DNA of 64,000 nucleotides from Dolomedes plantarius (Eukaryota; Arthropoda; Arachnida; Araneae; Dolomedidae): the NCBI GenBank assembly GCA_907164885.2, contig OU015499.1, positions 161,622,590 through 161,686,589 of the forward strand. The letters run 5' to 3'. Each line of letters begins with the position of its first letter. Position 1 is the stretch's first letter. Below the pieces are notes generated by a model. The model saw only the letters and a list, made by a program, of their open reading frames with translations. It was not told the origin of the DNA and did not search any database. Both the position numbers and the translations under genes were made by a program. Positions 20,329 through 32,590 of the stretch are shown here, in pieces.

Positions 20329-22412
20329 TCAAAAGCATGAATGACAAGAACTCAGATGTCAAATTTTCCAGTTTCAGCAAAGTGATTTATTGTTATGCTC
20401 TGTTACCTTCATATATGGAGTTAACAAAGAAATTTCCAAATTTTTAAAAATTAAAATGGAGAAATGATATAAAATCTTCCAAAAAATAAATTTTTTTTAA
20501 AGATTTCTATAATGTTTAAAACAAAGTCATATGTAACTAACTGTCAACGAAACAGATACTGAGCAATAAACTTCAACATGAAATGCTCAGCTATCAAAAT
20601 GACTGCAAAGGAAAGAAAAATATTCTGGTAAATCCTCGACTTTTATTGAGATATTATTTTCAAATAGTTTATATAAAAGAACTTATACAGAATGTTTAAG
20701 CAAATTTCCCTAATGCAAAATGAAAACTTAGCAGCCTATCTTTTCACATTTGGGGCAAAGTTATATTTTACATAAATGGTTTAATATAAAATCCTCTAAT
20801 GCGTTTTTAAATTTTTTTCCATCTAGAAATAAAATTCATTTCATGCATATTCCATCACAGAACAGTCATACAACACATTTCTGGAGCAGTGAAAAAAAAA
20901 AAAGCAACAGAATTTTCAAAACTATGTATTTGACACTTCAGTTACTTTCTATTCATTCAATACTTTTTATCCCTAGGAGGGGATAGGATACATAAATCCT
21001 AATACAACAAACATCAGTTTGGCTAACACTGATCTTAAGGACCAAAAATATATATATTAAAATATTACCCTAGACATGAACTGCAAGAACACAGTTATAA
21101 ATTTCACCAGTACAAAATAATCTATTGAGTATAAAGAATATGCACATAAGAGAGAAGACAGTTAAAATCTAGCTCTCAGCTGACCCAAGTATAAATTTTA
21201 CAATACAAAAATTTGAAAAACCATATCAGGCTGTCATAAATATCAGTTTAAACAGATTTTCTAAATCTTGAAATGTTTCTGCTGAAGAAATCTTTAGAAT
21301 GCATGGTGTAGAGAGAATTAAACATTTTTATATCAAACATATTAATTGCATACAGTTATAAAATGTTAAATAATGTATTTCTGTCTTAATAAGAATTTCA
21401 ATTTTAAATATCAAATATTACTTTTAAATCATTCTCTTTGAAATACATTGATTTAAAACTTTAAACAATCATATTATAATGAATGATGTACATAAAATTA
21501 TGAATATTTAGGAGTATTACATTTAATGCCGTTTTTGTTAACTTTGTTGCAATGAAAGATGGGCATGAATGTTATTTATTAAATCTTGTCATCAAAAATG
21601 TTAATACTGAATGAATACAAAAACAAATAACATAATATAAAAATAGTTTCAAATGCCATCATAAATAAAAAGTTCTAATTTAGTACCAATTCATAATTAA
21701 TGTGGAAAATTTGATTATTTAAATAGATTTATCTATAAATTTTGCATGAAATTAACAGTGCATATCAATTTCATTGTAATTTTTAAAAATTTAAAGCACG
21801 TAAATGATTGTTTGTTGACTTTGATAAGGCTGGATGAATTAACAATTTTAATATATTTTAACCACAGAATGAAATTAAGAAACCCCCAAACACATGAATA
21901 GTGGGGAAATGCTGAATGTTTTTATAGCCTCGAATTTGGTAATTACATAAGTGGTTCCTTTATTTATGTTCTGCTACAATTGGGTTGTAATGTTTATAAT
22001 AAATGTTTTATTATTCAGTTTAATGGCTTAATACTCTGTAATCCTGATTCAGATAAGCTTCATGCTCACATAACCAAATGTCAGTGATTATATCTCAGAA
22101 ATGTCACTTGGTTTTTTTATTGAGTTTTAACAAATGGAATCTGAATGACGATAATTTAGATGTTTTTAGCCAAAGACATTTGAAATTACCTTCAGATAAA
22201 AAATTATAAATTCAGTGAATGAAAAATCTTCTGAATTCTTTTCAAAACATTTTTATTTTCTTTCTTTTCAAGGAATACGATCAGGAAGATCAAAGCTTTC
22301 CCTTGGTTATTCATATCAGGATTATTACTTTTATAAATTGATTTTTATACTTTGGAAATATTTTAAATTTTAATTTTTATTCTAAAAATTAGCCTGTGAT
22401 ACTGGAGTCATA
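20329..22412. other. Long AT-rich spacer (copy A)
   Basis: Collinear with 55807-57639 and 60443-60690 of copy B with scattered substitutions. Only short, low-complexity frames appear. The copy B hAT target sequence ATTTAGAT is present once here, uninterrupted, near 22154. Confidence 0.6.
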
Positions 22413-22770
22413 ATTTTTTTGTTACTTTTGTATTAAACAGAGGCCACCTATTTCTTTATATTTAAATTCTAAATGCAAACACAACACATTCAAAACGTAA
22501 ACACAGCGTGATTCTCACTAAAAAATGAATCCCTGACAAGATCTATTTTACCATCATGCTTTGTTTTGCTATTATTGAAGTGTGTATAAAGTTTTTCAGT
22601 GTGATGTTTGAAATTCAGACTACCATTGTGACGTTTACACATATTTATACATGGTTGATACATGGTTTTCTCATAGCAGACTGCCATTTGTGACAATCGT
22701 TAGCTTCTTGTAATTATAGTGCGAGGAACTAACCTCAGTATCTTGGTGCGAGAAACAATAAAAAATGTTG

Positions 22771-23003
22771 CCAAACACAACAGTCGACTGGAATAATTAT
22801 ATCAGGGAAGTCTGCATTTTTCCGCCGAACAGCAAAATGTAGGTAAGATTGGAGGAAAGGGGCGTATTGTTAAAATAGACGAGAGTTTATTTAGAAAACG
22901 TAAAAACAACGCTGGCTGGATATTAACCCAACAATCGGGTGTTCGGTGGTTTGTGCTGGGAAACTGGAGGACGTTTCCTAGTCAGAGTTCCGAACAGGAG
23001 TGC
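22771..23003 (+). pseudogene. Merlin transposase fragment, first partial copy
   Basis: Encodes an ISXO2-like segment with GGKGRIVKIDESLF (first catalytic Asp in IDES) in decayed frame. It is about 90% the same as 23637-23870, so the two are a direct partial duplication. It breaks off at the point where the palindrome and hAT fragment begin. Confidence 0.75.
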
Positions 23004-23053
23004 TAAACTTTCTTGACAGATGGATATTCAAGAAAGTGAAAGTTTTAAGATGG

Positions 23054-23110
23054 AAGCAGCTCTAAAAAAGCTATAAAAAATTTAGATTTATAGCTTTTTT
23101 AGAGCTGCTT
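23054..23110. repeat. 57-nt perfect hairpin
   Basis: Arms AAGCAGCTCTAAAAAAGCTA... and ...TAGCTTTTTTAGAGCTGCTT are perfectly complementary over 24 bp around a loop of about 9 nt. The right arm overlaps the start of the hAT fragment (GAGCTGCTTTCTGC also begins the related piece near 52679), so the left arm looks like an inverted copy of that edge made during the rearrangement. Confidence 0.9.
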
Positions 23111-23636
23111 TCTGCAATAAAACACTTTGTACAGTTTATCACTTGGATAGCAGAGTGCGGAAACAGTGGGATGGTGCCAGCAATGATCACTGCAAATGAA
23201 ATTGCTGAAGTACTTAATGTTTTAAAACAATTTAAGGAAATTCAGAGGAGGAAGAAATAAAACATTTTTTTCAGTACAAAATACCAGATGACAGGAATGA
23301 AAATTCAAAACAGAGTATTTTTTGATAATAATTGACATTTCACAGGACTGTACTTCAAGGTTTTCAGCTGAACAGATAAGAACAAAATTTTAGGTTTATT
23401 CATGACATAAATCAGTTAAAGGAAAAACCTGAAGAAATTCTCCATAGTTGCAAGCAACTTCAGGAAGTTTTTACTGTGTGAAGTCAGGGAAAATTGTACT
23501 CTGTTGAATCTTTAGAAGAACTATACCTACAGATTTAAAATTTTGTATGACTCTAAAGTACATGATTGAGAACAGTATTGACAGTGTTTATCCAAAAATC
23601 TACGTGGTTATAATTATTTTGACTATTCCAGTGGTT
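23100..23636 (+). pseudogene. ZMYM1-like hAT fragment inside the Merlin element
   Basis: Closely related to 52679-53245 in copy B, which lies at a different site. The shared text includes the region encoding LTIPV just before the hAT dimerisation motif, where it is cut by Merlin sequence (ACTATTCCAG then TGGTTCCAAACACAAC). Many stops. It was captured by, or rearranged into, the Merlin element. Confidence 0.75.
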
Positions 23637-24225
23637 CCAAACACAACAGTCGACTGGAATAATTATATGAGGGAAGTCTGCATTTTTCTGTCGAACAGCA
23701 AAATGAAGGTAAGATTGGTGGAAAGGGGCGTATTGTTGAGATAGACGAGAGTTTATTTACAAAAAAAGTAAAAACAACGCTGGCTGGATATTACCCAACA
23801 ATTGGGTGTTAAGTGGTTTGTGCTGGGAAACAGGAGGATGTTTCCTAGTCAGAGTTCCGAACAGGAGTGCAAAAACATTTTTGGAGCAGATAAAACTGCA
23901 CGTAGAACCCGGCTCTACAATTATATCTAATTGTTGGAAGGGATACAATACAGAGGAACTTGAAAACGTGGTATATGCTCACTTGAAAGTTAATCAAAAG
24001 TACAATTTCGTGGACCCGGAAACAGGGGCAAGTACCCAGCAAGTTGAGAGGTTGTGGGGGTCAGCCAAGTGGCACAACAAAAAACATTGAGGAACAGCAT
24101 GTCACCATTTGGAATCATATCTGGCGGAATATATATGGCGATTGGCAGCTGGAAACAATCCTTTCGTCGCGCTCCTGAGCAACATCACCCAGTTCTGGAA
24201 GTCTGTGGCGACTGGAAATTAATTC
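23637..24225 (+). pseudogene. Merlin (ISXO2-like, DDE_Tnp_IS1595) transposase relic
   Basis: Family blocks in order: GGKGRIVEIDESLF (first Asp), FLVRVPNRSAKTFLEQIK, then GSTIISNCWKGYNT, where the family normally has Asp in ISDCWKGY, then VNQKYNFVDPETGASTQQVE with a plausible catalytic Glu, RLWGSAKWHNKKH and a C-terminal YLAEYIWR-type stretch in a shifted frame. A frameshift after the first block and the Asp-to-Asn change at the second catalytic position make it inactive. The N-terminal zinc ribbon is not recognisable. Confidence 0.82.
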
Positions 24226-24367
24226 TAAATTTTTATAACTTTCTGTACTTGAGTAACTTTTTGTACTTAATGGAATAAAGTTTGCTGTTTGTGTTCATAA
24301 TGGAATTTTACATTTTCCCAATACTTAAATGGGTGGACTCCGTTTAATGCGAAAGTACCATTTTTTT

Positions 24368-25500
24368 TCATTCTTCTATACATACTGAAATTATCTTCCT
24401 ACAAACTTTTAAATTTTATGTACCATATTTATTTTTTTACAATGTTTGTATTTTTATGTGTGTATCTTGAAGCAATTACATGTTTATTTTATACCTTTTA
24501 AGAATTTTTATGAAAATAAAATGCTTGTATTTTTAATTTCTTGTTTCCATACTATCCTATGACATATTTTTTAAAAATTTAAATTTTGACCTACTTTTAG
24601 AAACCGATTGATACATTTTGGAAGTATTTTTTGCTATTATAATTGTTTACTCCAGATAAATGTTGTATTCAATATTTTTTTATCAAAATATTTTATTGTT
24701 TATTAGCTACTTATTGTTGAATTTTCATAAAATGTGACGATTGTCAGGCTAAAAGATTCAAAACAGTAAGAAATAGAATTTTCCTGAATGAGAACTCCCC
24801 TTGAAAAACTGTGACAACTTCCCGCTGTACGGCACAGTATATGGATGTTCCATGTATATTTTATCTTTTACCGCAATCATTAACGGTTCAAAAACTGTTG
24901 TACAACTCATAACCAGAAAATTGCTAAATATGGTATGTCTGACTTGTATGATGATATATTTATACATTTTGGATAAAATTGTAAATAAAATTATCAGGGC
25001 AACTTTTAGCAGTCTCTTGAAATCGATGAGCGTATATTTTAATAGAACGCCAACATCTACCGGAAAGTAATATTCTACTAATTTGATGAAAATAGCATAC
25101 TATAGCTGAACATGGAGTACCTAACGATTTAATAGCCATATGTATTGTTTTAACATTTAGCTTCACTCAAAAAAAAAAAAAAATAGCGTAAAATGTAGAA
25201 ATTATATATATCATTTTCAACATCTTAACAAAACAGTTGTGTCATAAAATAAAGAAATAATAACGTAAAAATTAAACTTACTTGAATACTGTTTATTATT
25301 CTTGCACCTGGATGAACGTTATTTCAGTGCATGATCCATTCTAAAAGGTGGGAAATTTTATCGCCAACGGTTTTTCTCTTTTAATTATTTAGATTACAGA
25401 GAATCGAACACAATAAGCAAAGTCCCGAAGCTATAACATCTGTAGCCGTTGAATGCAAATTGCAAAAAGCAACATACTACGCGCTTGAGAGATACTGTTG
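24368..25500. other. Right end of duplication copy A, no gene
   Basis: AT-rich and collinear with 60700-61835. Homology becomes patchy after about 25440 and is lost by about 25500. A poly(A) run is present at 25169-25183. Confidence 0.6.
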
Positions 25501-26596
25501 CCATTGAACCAACAAATAATGAAAAGTAGCAACAAGTAATTAATCACTGTTATCTGATACCAAGTCATGAGGTTCACAGAGTATACCAGTTTTTGGTTAC
25601 CGAAGTTTTTCTCTTCTTTCCTGTTGTCTTTTCGGGAGGAGGTGACTTGGCTAGCCCACTTCCTCTTCCATTTAATTAGAATTTTCCATTGATTAAACTA
25701 GAATCACTGTTGGTAAGGTAGTTTTACGTTTGCCCTTTTCAATAAAAGAAGAGGCCGAGAATTTTCGCTCCGAATTTTCGAAACATTTGAGAGGAAGTAA
25801 AGACTCTTCAATTTGTATTGAAAAAAACAAAATGAGTAAATTATTTTTCACAAAATTCATTGATAGTTTGAATTACTCTCTTTATTATTTTTTTTTTCAA
25901 TTGGTGATATGTGCTTCATTTATAAATTGGTTGCATGTGCTTATGTGACTAAAAATAATAAATATAGGTATTTACTGAACTCTTGGAGATTCTTGAAGAG
26001 TTGGCTAAATTTCTCCAAGTGCGAATGCTTTTGTACATTTCAGATATATCTCTGGTTTGGTGATAAATATCCCACCAATATCTTTAATTACTACCAGAAG
26101 CATGCATGTGCATATTTTCATTTCCCAGTAACTAAACAGCAAAGAAAAAGTTTGCTGATTTATGTCAGCAACACACTTTCTTAATATAAATACCTGCCTG
26201 TCATAGCATTTCTATTTTAATATTTAATTATGAATAAACACTTTGCAGTCTTACTTTCAGTGTGGCAAACAATTTCGTAAACAATAAATCATTTACGTAC
26301 AATTTATAATTTTTTGAATATTATGTAACATTTTTGCGCGATGATATTCTTCAAAAGTATTTGAACGCAAAAGATGCTAAACACTCAAATTAAAAAAAAT
26401 AATTTATTACAATTACATAATAATCACATTTCATTACATTAATAATTACATTATTATGCTACTCAATATAGATATGTGGCCATGTTTAACTGGAGAGTCT
26501 GATTTTTCGGCGAAATGTTCTTTAAAACATTTATTTGCTGTCCCTGAAGTCAAAGAAAATATTTAAATGTCTGCCCTCTATCAAATGCGGATTGAA
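25501..26596. other. Single-copy AT-rich DNA, no recognised gene
   Basis: Not matched elsewhere in the window. Short frames, for example at 25730-25948 and 25909-26184, have low-complexity composition and no family features. Confidence 0.5.
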
Positions 26597-26668
26597 GGCC
26601 CAACGTAGCTTAGTGGTAGCGCGTCGGCTTTCGGTACTGAAGGTGCACGGATCGAATCCCGAGCGCCA
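26597..26668 (+). mobile_element. tRNA-derived SINE head
   Basis: A-box-like TAGCTTAGTGGTAG at 26606-26619 and B-box GGATCGAATCC at 26649-26659 have tRNA spacing, and an anticodon-arm-like stem (TCGGC/ACTGA) lies between. The acceptor stem pairs poorly and there is no intact cloverleaf, so this is a SINE head or tRNA pseudogene. The SINE body probably extends to about 26880. RNA polymerase III would be the expected transcriber. Confidence 0.65.
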
Positions 26669-27389
26669 TTAAATACCTTCGTATCTAAGTCGGGTATTGA
26701 AACGTTACGTTCGTAAACCGGAAAGTCATTCTATGAGGTCAAAGAGTGTGGGAGAAGGCACGATCCCCCAGATATCACCCCTGGGGATGCTCGGTCAAAA
26801 TTTAGGTGGCACATGGCTAAATTGGACTGGATTGAATACTATATTACGACATACTATATTCAACAATCACGTTATAAGAGTATAAATAAATATGTTTCTA
26901 TAAAAATCAATAAACTTTTACGCTCCCGCTAATGTGTGGTCATGAGTGTGCTCGTGAAAATGGTTAGTGGGGTTTTAAGATAAAAATCCTCTACGATGTG
27001 CCGAGTTAAGCGAAGTTAAATTTAAACGAGCTATTAACTAGGAGTAGTTCATTAAAAGGTAGAAAAGCATAGAAAGTCAAAAAACACGGAATATATTTTA
27101 ATTAATTTTAATATTTTTTTTCAAATTCTATATTTATTTTTTAATAATTTTTAATTTTTATTTATTTATTTATTTGCCTTTAATGAATATTTTATCTATA
27201 TTTAATTTGTATTGATTCAATAAAAAGAAGTCCACACGCAGAAAAGAAGAAAGAAAAAGTGTCTTTACGAGCAGGTGTCTTTGACAAAGTGTCTTTAAGA
27301 AGCAGGTGTCCTAATGAGGGAAAAACCGACAGAAAAACCAAGAGAGAAGACAGAAATAGTCTGGCGGATTTGACGATTAGGACCTAATC
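26669..27389. other. Probable SINE body followed by AT-rich DNA
   Basis: The first 210 bases have balanced composition and no coding family. From about 27090 the sequence is T/A-rich with TATT repeats. A purine-rich stretch with repeated CAGGTGTC(T/C)T lies at 27240-27320. Confidence 0.4.
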
Positions 27390-27680
27390 GTCTTATGCAG
27401 TGTGGTCCAAACTTTATTCACCCGAGGGCCAATCAAACTTTAGTATAGAAATGTGAGGGCCAGATACATTCCAGAAAGAAAACGAATTACATATTGTATT
27501 CAAAAACTTTTATTAAAATTTGCATTAAAAGAAGTGTAACAAACTAGTTTAATATTACATTTCATTTTACTGTCGAGAAATCAATGCGATGATTGGCACT
27601 GCTTTCCTGATACAAGTTTATCGATTTCCACTGTAAGTTCAGTAAGACAAAGTCACAGGCTCGATTCCAGTGAAGCACTT

Positions 27681-29238
27681 TCAATTCGATTTCTTGTTTT
27701 CTAATTTAATTTGTTTGAGAACAGAAAAAGCACTTTCGTACACGTATGTACTGCCAAACAGCGATAACATTTGCAGAGAGAATTTAAGCAGTTTAGGAAA
27801 ACGTTCTTTAGAAATCAGTTTCCAGAATTTTTCAGGGACATCACACCTTTTAGTCTGGTAGAATGGGTCTGCCTGAAGATCACAAATTCCCATTTGAAGG
27901 TCGCAGGGCACCTCACTCACTTCAATACCCATGGGGTTGTTCAACAGTGCAAGTTTTGGTTTAAGGGAGTTAAAATCCTGCAATCTGTTCTTGAACTCTT
28001 TCTTGATATATATACTATTATTTCATGAAACATGCTAAAATTTGTGTCACTTTTTTCTTCTTTCAACTGCTGACAAGATGGGAAGTGTGCCGTATTAATT
28101 ACCTTCAGGGCAATTTGCATTACATCAAGTTTTTTGCGGAAGCCTTCAATATGTCCATAAAGCTGGGAGATAATCTGTTTTCTACCTTGTACTTTTGGGT
28201 TTAATTCATTTAGATGGGATGTTAAATCTGCCAGAAAAGTAAGATTATTTAAAAATTGGATTTCTTCCAGTTTTTCTTGATATTCATGCCCAACGTTTTC
28301 ATTTCTGAGAAAAGCAAGAATTTCATTCCTCAACCCAAAAAACTGCTGCAGGCAATTTCCAGCACTTACACCAGCGCAATTCACAAAGCAATGAAATGTC
28401 ACCGTACTCAGCTTCCAAATTGTCCAGGAATGCAATAAATGCTCTGTGCATATGGACTTTATTGCGTTCCCTAACTAAATTTACAGTATTTACAACAGTT
28501 TTCAATGTCTCTCTGAGTCTTAAAAAATTTCAACAGTGAGCCTCCTGGTGGATAATGCAGTGGAAAAGCAAACAATTTATACATTTTCTTTACACTGTCC
28601 TACTAACCCAGTTTTATGACCAACCATTGCATTAGCTCCATCTGTTGCAATGCCAGAGGACTTCACAAAACCTCCATATTAAGAAACGACAGTATCCAGT
28701 GGGTTGAATATGTCAATACCTTTTTTGCTGGTTTCTAATGAATTTAATTCCAACAGTTCTTCATGAATTTCAAATTCTTCATCTATTGTTCTGACAAAGA
28801 TAAGGAGCTGGCTGATGTCAGCTATATCTGTGTTCTCATCTAGAGCTAGAGAGTAAAATTCACATTTTTGCAAAATGCCCTTCAGAGAACCTGAAACATT
28901 ACCACACATATCATTAAATCTTTTACTTACTGTCTGATGAGTGATTGATGGTTGCTGAAAGATATTCTTCTGTCTAGATAGTTTCCGTTTCAAATCATGA
29001 AATACACAACTTCTGGCACTTCCCTGGTATTGATGGTATTTTGATTTATGGAATCTGGTATAGTGTCTACTCACTCCTTCGTTATACTCCTGTTATACTC
29101 CTTCGAAACACACAAGACTTGAGAACAGATAACACACTGTGGTTTTCCTTTATGTTCAACAACAAAGTAACTTTCCTGCCACTTTGACTGAAATTGTCGT
29201 TCGTCATCTTCAACACGCCGTTTCTTTATTTCCGCCAT
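27681..29238 (-). pseudogene. hAT transposase relic, GTF2IRD2/ZBED-like
   Basis: The start, MAEIKKRRVEDDERQFQSKW at 29238, is followed by a BED-type zinc finger (CVICSQVL ... RHYTRFHKSKY across a frame break). The catalytic region shows FYSLALDENTDIADISQLLI with the conserved Asp of the hAT DDE fold. Later blocks include LNNLTFLADLTSHLNELNPK. The C-terminus carries LSLFGSTYVYESAFSVLKQ, the hAT dimerisation signature. At least three frameshifts or stops separate the parts, so it is not functional. The same family gave rise to host genes such as GTF2IRD2 and ZBED members in vertebrates. Confidence 0.85.
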
Positions 29239-30253
29239 TTTAGGTACCGCTTTCGCAACAACGATGACAACAGTCTCTCGTCGTACTATATCTCTGGAAC
29301 AACCTCTCTCGTCAAAAACCACCACTCCGAACAGCCCTGCGCTCCCTTTTATACGGAAACCGACACCTTCCAGAGAATCCTCCGTAGCATACGAACGATC
29401 GCGAACCTACCGCAGCCAATGACTGGTCAACACCAGTCGCATGGAGGCGGGGCCGCTTCTCGTGCCGGACGTACCCGTGGAAAGACAATTCCGATTGCTG
29501 GCGGACTTTTTGGGAACTTTCCTTTCCCACCTGGCTCTTTCGTAATAGTACTGAATGAAGAGGTCATACGACTGTTAAGAATCGAAAAAGTATAAAAATT
29601 GTGTCACATTCGACATTCTATATCTTGAAAAGTATAATATTTAAAATCATATTTCTTTTTTGTTTTAATAGAACAATGTTTTATTTATGAATTTATACCT
29701 GTTTCTTTTTTGAGAGTTAAAAATAATTTGTGTTAGACAGTCATAAATAATAAGCAGTTTGCTTTGGACAAATTTGATATCAAAGCTAACGCACATAAAT
29801 ACTCAAAACAAATTGAGTTTAAGACAAAATTTCTGCTTTTAACAAATACTACAGAAAATAAAGTTTAATTTAAACCTAAATTTTTATATATTTAAGGTAT
29901 ATTTCTATTTTTACTATGAAACTGAAATAAGTGCTTTTTTTTCTTAATAAATTAAATTTTATCTATGTATGAAAAATGCATTCTCTAGAGATCTGTGAAC
30001 GAATTTAGGTTCAGTTTCAAGCAAATGGTAATATGTACTATCTCTGAAAATTTCATGCAAAAATACGAAATAGTTCTAGAGATAACAAATGCGTTATGTG
30101 AAAAAAAACACATTTTGAGATAAATCTCTTTGTAGTATTGCCCTTCAAATCTGTTTACATGAAACATCTGACACGTTTTTATTCATAACTTCCATAATTA
30201 TGGGAATTTTATCAAGCGGGTTGTCTTAAAATACCCAGAAAAAGTTAAACTTT

Positions 30254-30280
30254 CATATATATATATATATATATATATAT
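30254..30280. repeat. (AT)n microsatellite
   Basis: About 27 bp of AT repeats in the non-coding part of the hAT element. Confidence 0.9.
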
Positions 30281-30617
30281 TTCAAAAAATTGATTTTTTT
30301 GACGGTTTAAAAGTCGTATGACTCCTGAAAGTGAAAATCAAAGCAGGCACGCCACGAATTATAACAGTCGATGAGTGAAGCTTCAATATGACCGTTACTT
30401 AAATTTTTAGTAAATCTATTACATTTAAGTCGTACATTTAAATCTTACACTTAAGTCATTACATTTTAAGTCTTAAAAACTTAAAGCAGTAAGAAGGGTA
30501 AAAGATTTTTTTCCAAATGTTAAATTAAAATATTTTTCCAGTAAGAAGGACAAGGTCCGAGAAAAATCAATTGGTGGGCTGCATACGGCCCGCGGGATGG
30601 ACCACTCTGGTCTAATG

Positions 30618-32446
30618 CAACAAACTGTTTTACTCGCGCTGTTTTACTCTGATAGTAGCTCGTTTCCTTCTAGGTGCATATATTTTTGTGACAGAGTGTA
30701 TATATATATATAATATATAATACAGAAAAACGAGTGTTTGTCTGTCTATCTATCTATCTATCTATCTATAATTGTATAGAAATCCACAGTTTAGGAGCAA
30801 CGATCGTGAAATTTTACATACATGCGTGTTTAAAAACAGCCGAGAGTCTTAAGAACTTCCAAAATCAAAATTAATTACCGTTAATTCTTAATTAATAAAA
30901 AACCAACAATTTTTGAAGGGTGAATCTAGAAAGGGAAGAGCCACCCAGCCGTGTACCAAGAGTGAATCCAGAAATCTAAGAGCCTCACAATTTGAAAGGC
31001 CGACATGTTAGGTTTAAAGAACAACGAGAAGCAAAAGCGATAGAAAAATAAATACAATGGAACAGTTTCAAGTCATATATTAAACACCAATAATAAATGA
31101 AAATAATAATCTTTCAAGCAAGATTTTATACTCTAAAATAGATCAGATCCAACGGCATATTGACACTCTCGACACGCGATGGAAAATTCGAATCAACCAC
31201 GCTAAGTGTCACGAGATCTTTTTTAATTGCTACTGCAATCCCCCTCGCTTATATCTTTGTGTCTATTGAAGAGTTAAAGACTAAGCTTCTTTCCTGCTAA
31301 CTTATTTCTCACTGAAAACTCCTCTTACTCCATAAATGCATGTATATTCACCAACCTATAGCAACTTTTCAAAAAATCAGTGCGAATATCTTTTACTTTA
31401 CTCAACAGAGTAACGTGTCATCGTGGCGCATTCGGTAAAACCGCGCACTTGCTACCTTGTACGATATGGGTGCGAGATCGTGCAAATTTTGCTAAACCTG
31501 TATTTTCAGCTTTTTTATAAAGGCTTTTTTAATTCAGCTTTTATTTTATTATTTCTTTAATTATTATTTTTATTTTATTTTTTTTTCAGCTTTTTTATGA
31601 TGAACGACCGAATATAGCCGAAATCTGAGGAGTTTATTATGCATTTATATATTTTAAATTGGGTTTTCATATTATTAATGTGTATAACATTTCGTATGCT
31701 TTTTTTCTATGTTATTTATACTGTGTTTAGTTTTTTAATGGATTTTGGTAGGTTTATTATAAATTTATATATTGTACGTTTTACTTTTCAGGATTTTTTG
31801 CTCCAATGATAAAGGCTAAATCTTTATTATGTTTTTTATACTGTGTTTAGTTTTAAAATTGATTTTGGTTAACAATTATTCCTCAATAAATAACCCACAA
31901 TTTTTGAAGGATGCGACTCTAAATTCACAGACGTGCAGTAGATGGCGCCACTATTTTAAACTTTTAGTATTCCAACCCATTTGTAATTTATCTTAATAAT
32001 ATACTAGCTGAAAATCCGCACTTCGCTACGGAGTACATTCAAATTAAATGCAATGTCAGTGTATGCAATTAATGCCAATATATATATAAATATATATATA
32101 AATAAATATATATAATAAATACGACGATCAATGTATACAAATGATGTAAAAAAAACAAAAAATATATTTATAAAAAAATCGTAAGGGATATTTTTATAGA
32201 CAAAATAATGTAGAAGAAAATATTCAAATTAAATCTCATAGGACATACTAAAGAATTTAGTACAGTTAATGTAGTACAGTTTGAGGAACATATCTTTTAC
32301 ATTATTTTAATATTTTTTTGGATAATGTCCAATCGTCTGCCGCATTAGCAAGAAAAAAAGTATTTTTTTGTCTATTTCGCTTTTAAGTGACGATAAATTT
32401 ATTTAAAGTAACAGAAAAAGAAATCACGTGATCAGCGTTTAATAAA
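30618..32446. repeat. Helitron-type repeat debris and tRNA-like stretch
   Basis: No gene. A (TCTA)n microsatellite lies at 30738-30770. At 31600-31760 the Helitron-family phrase CTGAGGAGTTTATTATG seen near 4130 recurs. A weak tRNA-like stretch (TGGCGCATTCGGTAAAAC ... GGGTGCGAGATCG) lies at about 31423-31485. A minus-strand Helitron-like 3' end (hairpin of CCG/CGG type, then CAGCTAGTAT) is at about 32002-32035. A 9-kb-scale TE graveyard is the simplest description. Confidence 0.45.
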
Positions 32447-32590
32447 TTAATCTTTTACGTGCCAATGTTCCTTTTTTGGAATACCATGTTTAATATTTTT
32501 TTAAAATTAAACTGTGATATCTGTCAGTTTGAAAAAATTACCGTTTATTATAGAAGTATTTCCACATTGTTGATAATAGTAAATTGGAAC

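Larger units (their letters stand above)
22421..24359 (+). mobile_element. Merlin transposon carrying a hAT fragment (copy A only)
   Basis: Inverted ends of about 33 bp: the right end read inward begins GGTACTTTCGCATTAAACGG, the left end GTTACTTTTGTATTAAACAG, and both continue to CCACC(C/T)ATTT. The flanks are a perfect 8-bp duplication, ATTTTTTT (22413-22420 and 24360-24367). Copy B lacks the segment near 60697. GG-type ends with 8-bp duplications and an ISXO2-like transposase place it in Merlin. Inside, a transposase segment occurs twice, separated by a fragment of a ZMYM1-like hAT. Confidence 0.8.
1..25500 (+). repeat. Segmental duplication, copy A
   Basis: This block is collinear with 35477-61835. 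I matched anchors by eye: the copia stretch at 1 to 35477, the piggyBac start codon context at 2228 to 36041, the Tc1 element at 8025 to 40504, the zinc-finger stop at 12275 to 44891, the piggyBac TTAA end at 16065 to 48739, and the AT-rich tail near 25400 to 61720. Differences are scattered substitutions plus discrete insertions that explain every change in offset. Homology fades near 25500 (61835 in copy B). The left boundary lies outside the window, because the copia and piggyBac elements are cut by base 1. Confidence 0.9.
27398..30609 (-). mobile_element. hAT transposon (BED/GTF2IRD2-like), full length but decayed
   Basis: The left end CAGTGTGGTCCA and inverted right end CAGAGTGGTCCA are flanked by 8-bp repeats GTCTTATG (27390-27397) and GTCTAATG (30610-30617), one base different. 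The element is 3.2 kb with a single minus-strand transposase relic and a long non-coding segment after 29330. A related element inserted in copy B (57648-60434) has different ends. Confidence 0.85.

Noticed and set aside
26597..26668. Functional tRNA gene
   Set aside because: Poor acceptor stem and imperfect anticodon stem; better read as a SINE head or tRNA pseudogene.
31423..31485. tRNA gene on the plus strand
   Set aside because: Only loosely matching A and B boxes and no foldable cloverleaf.
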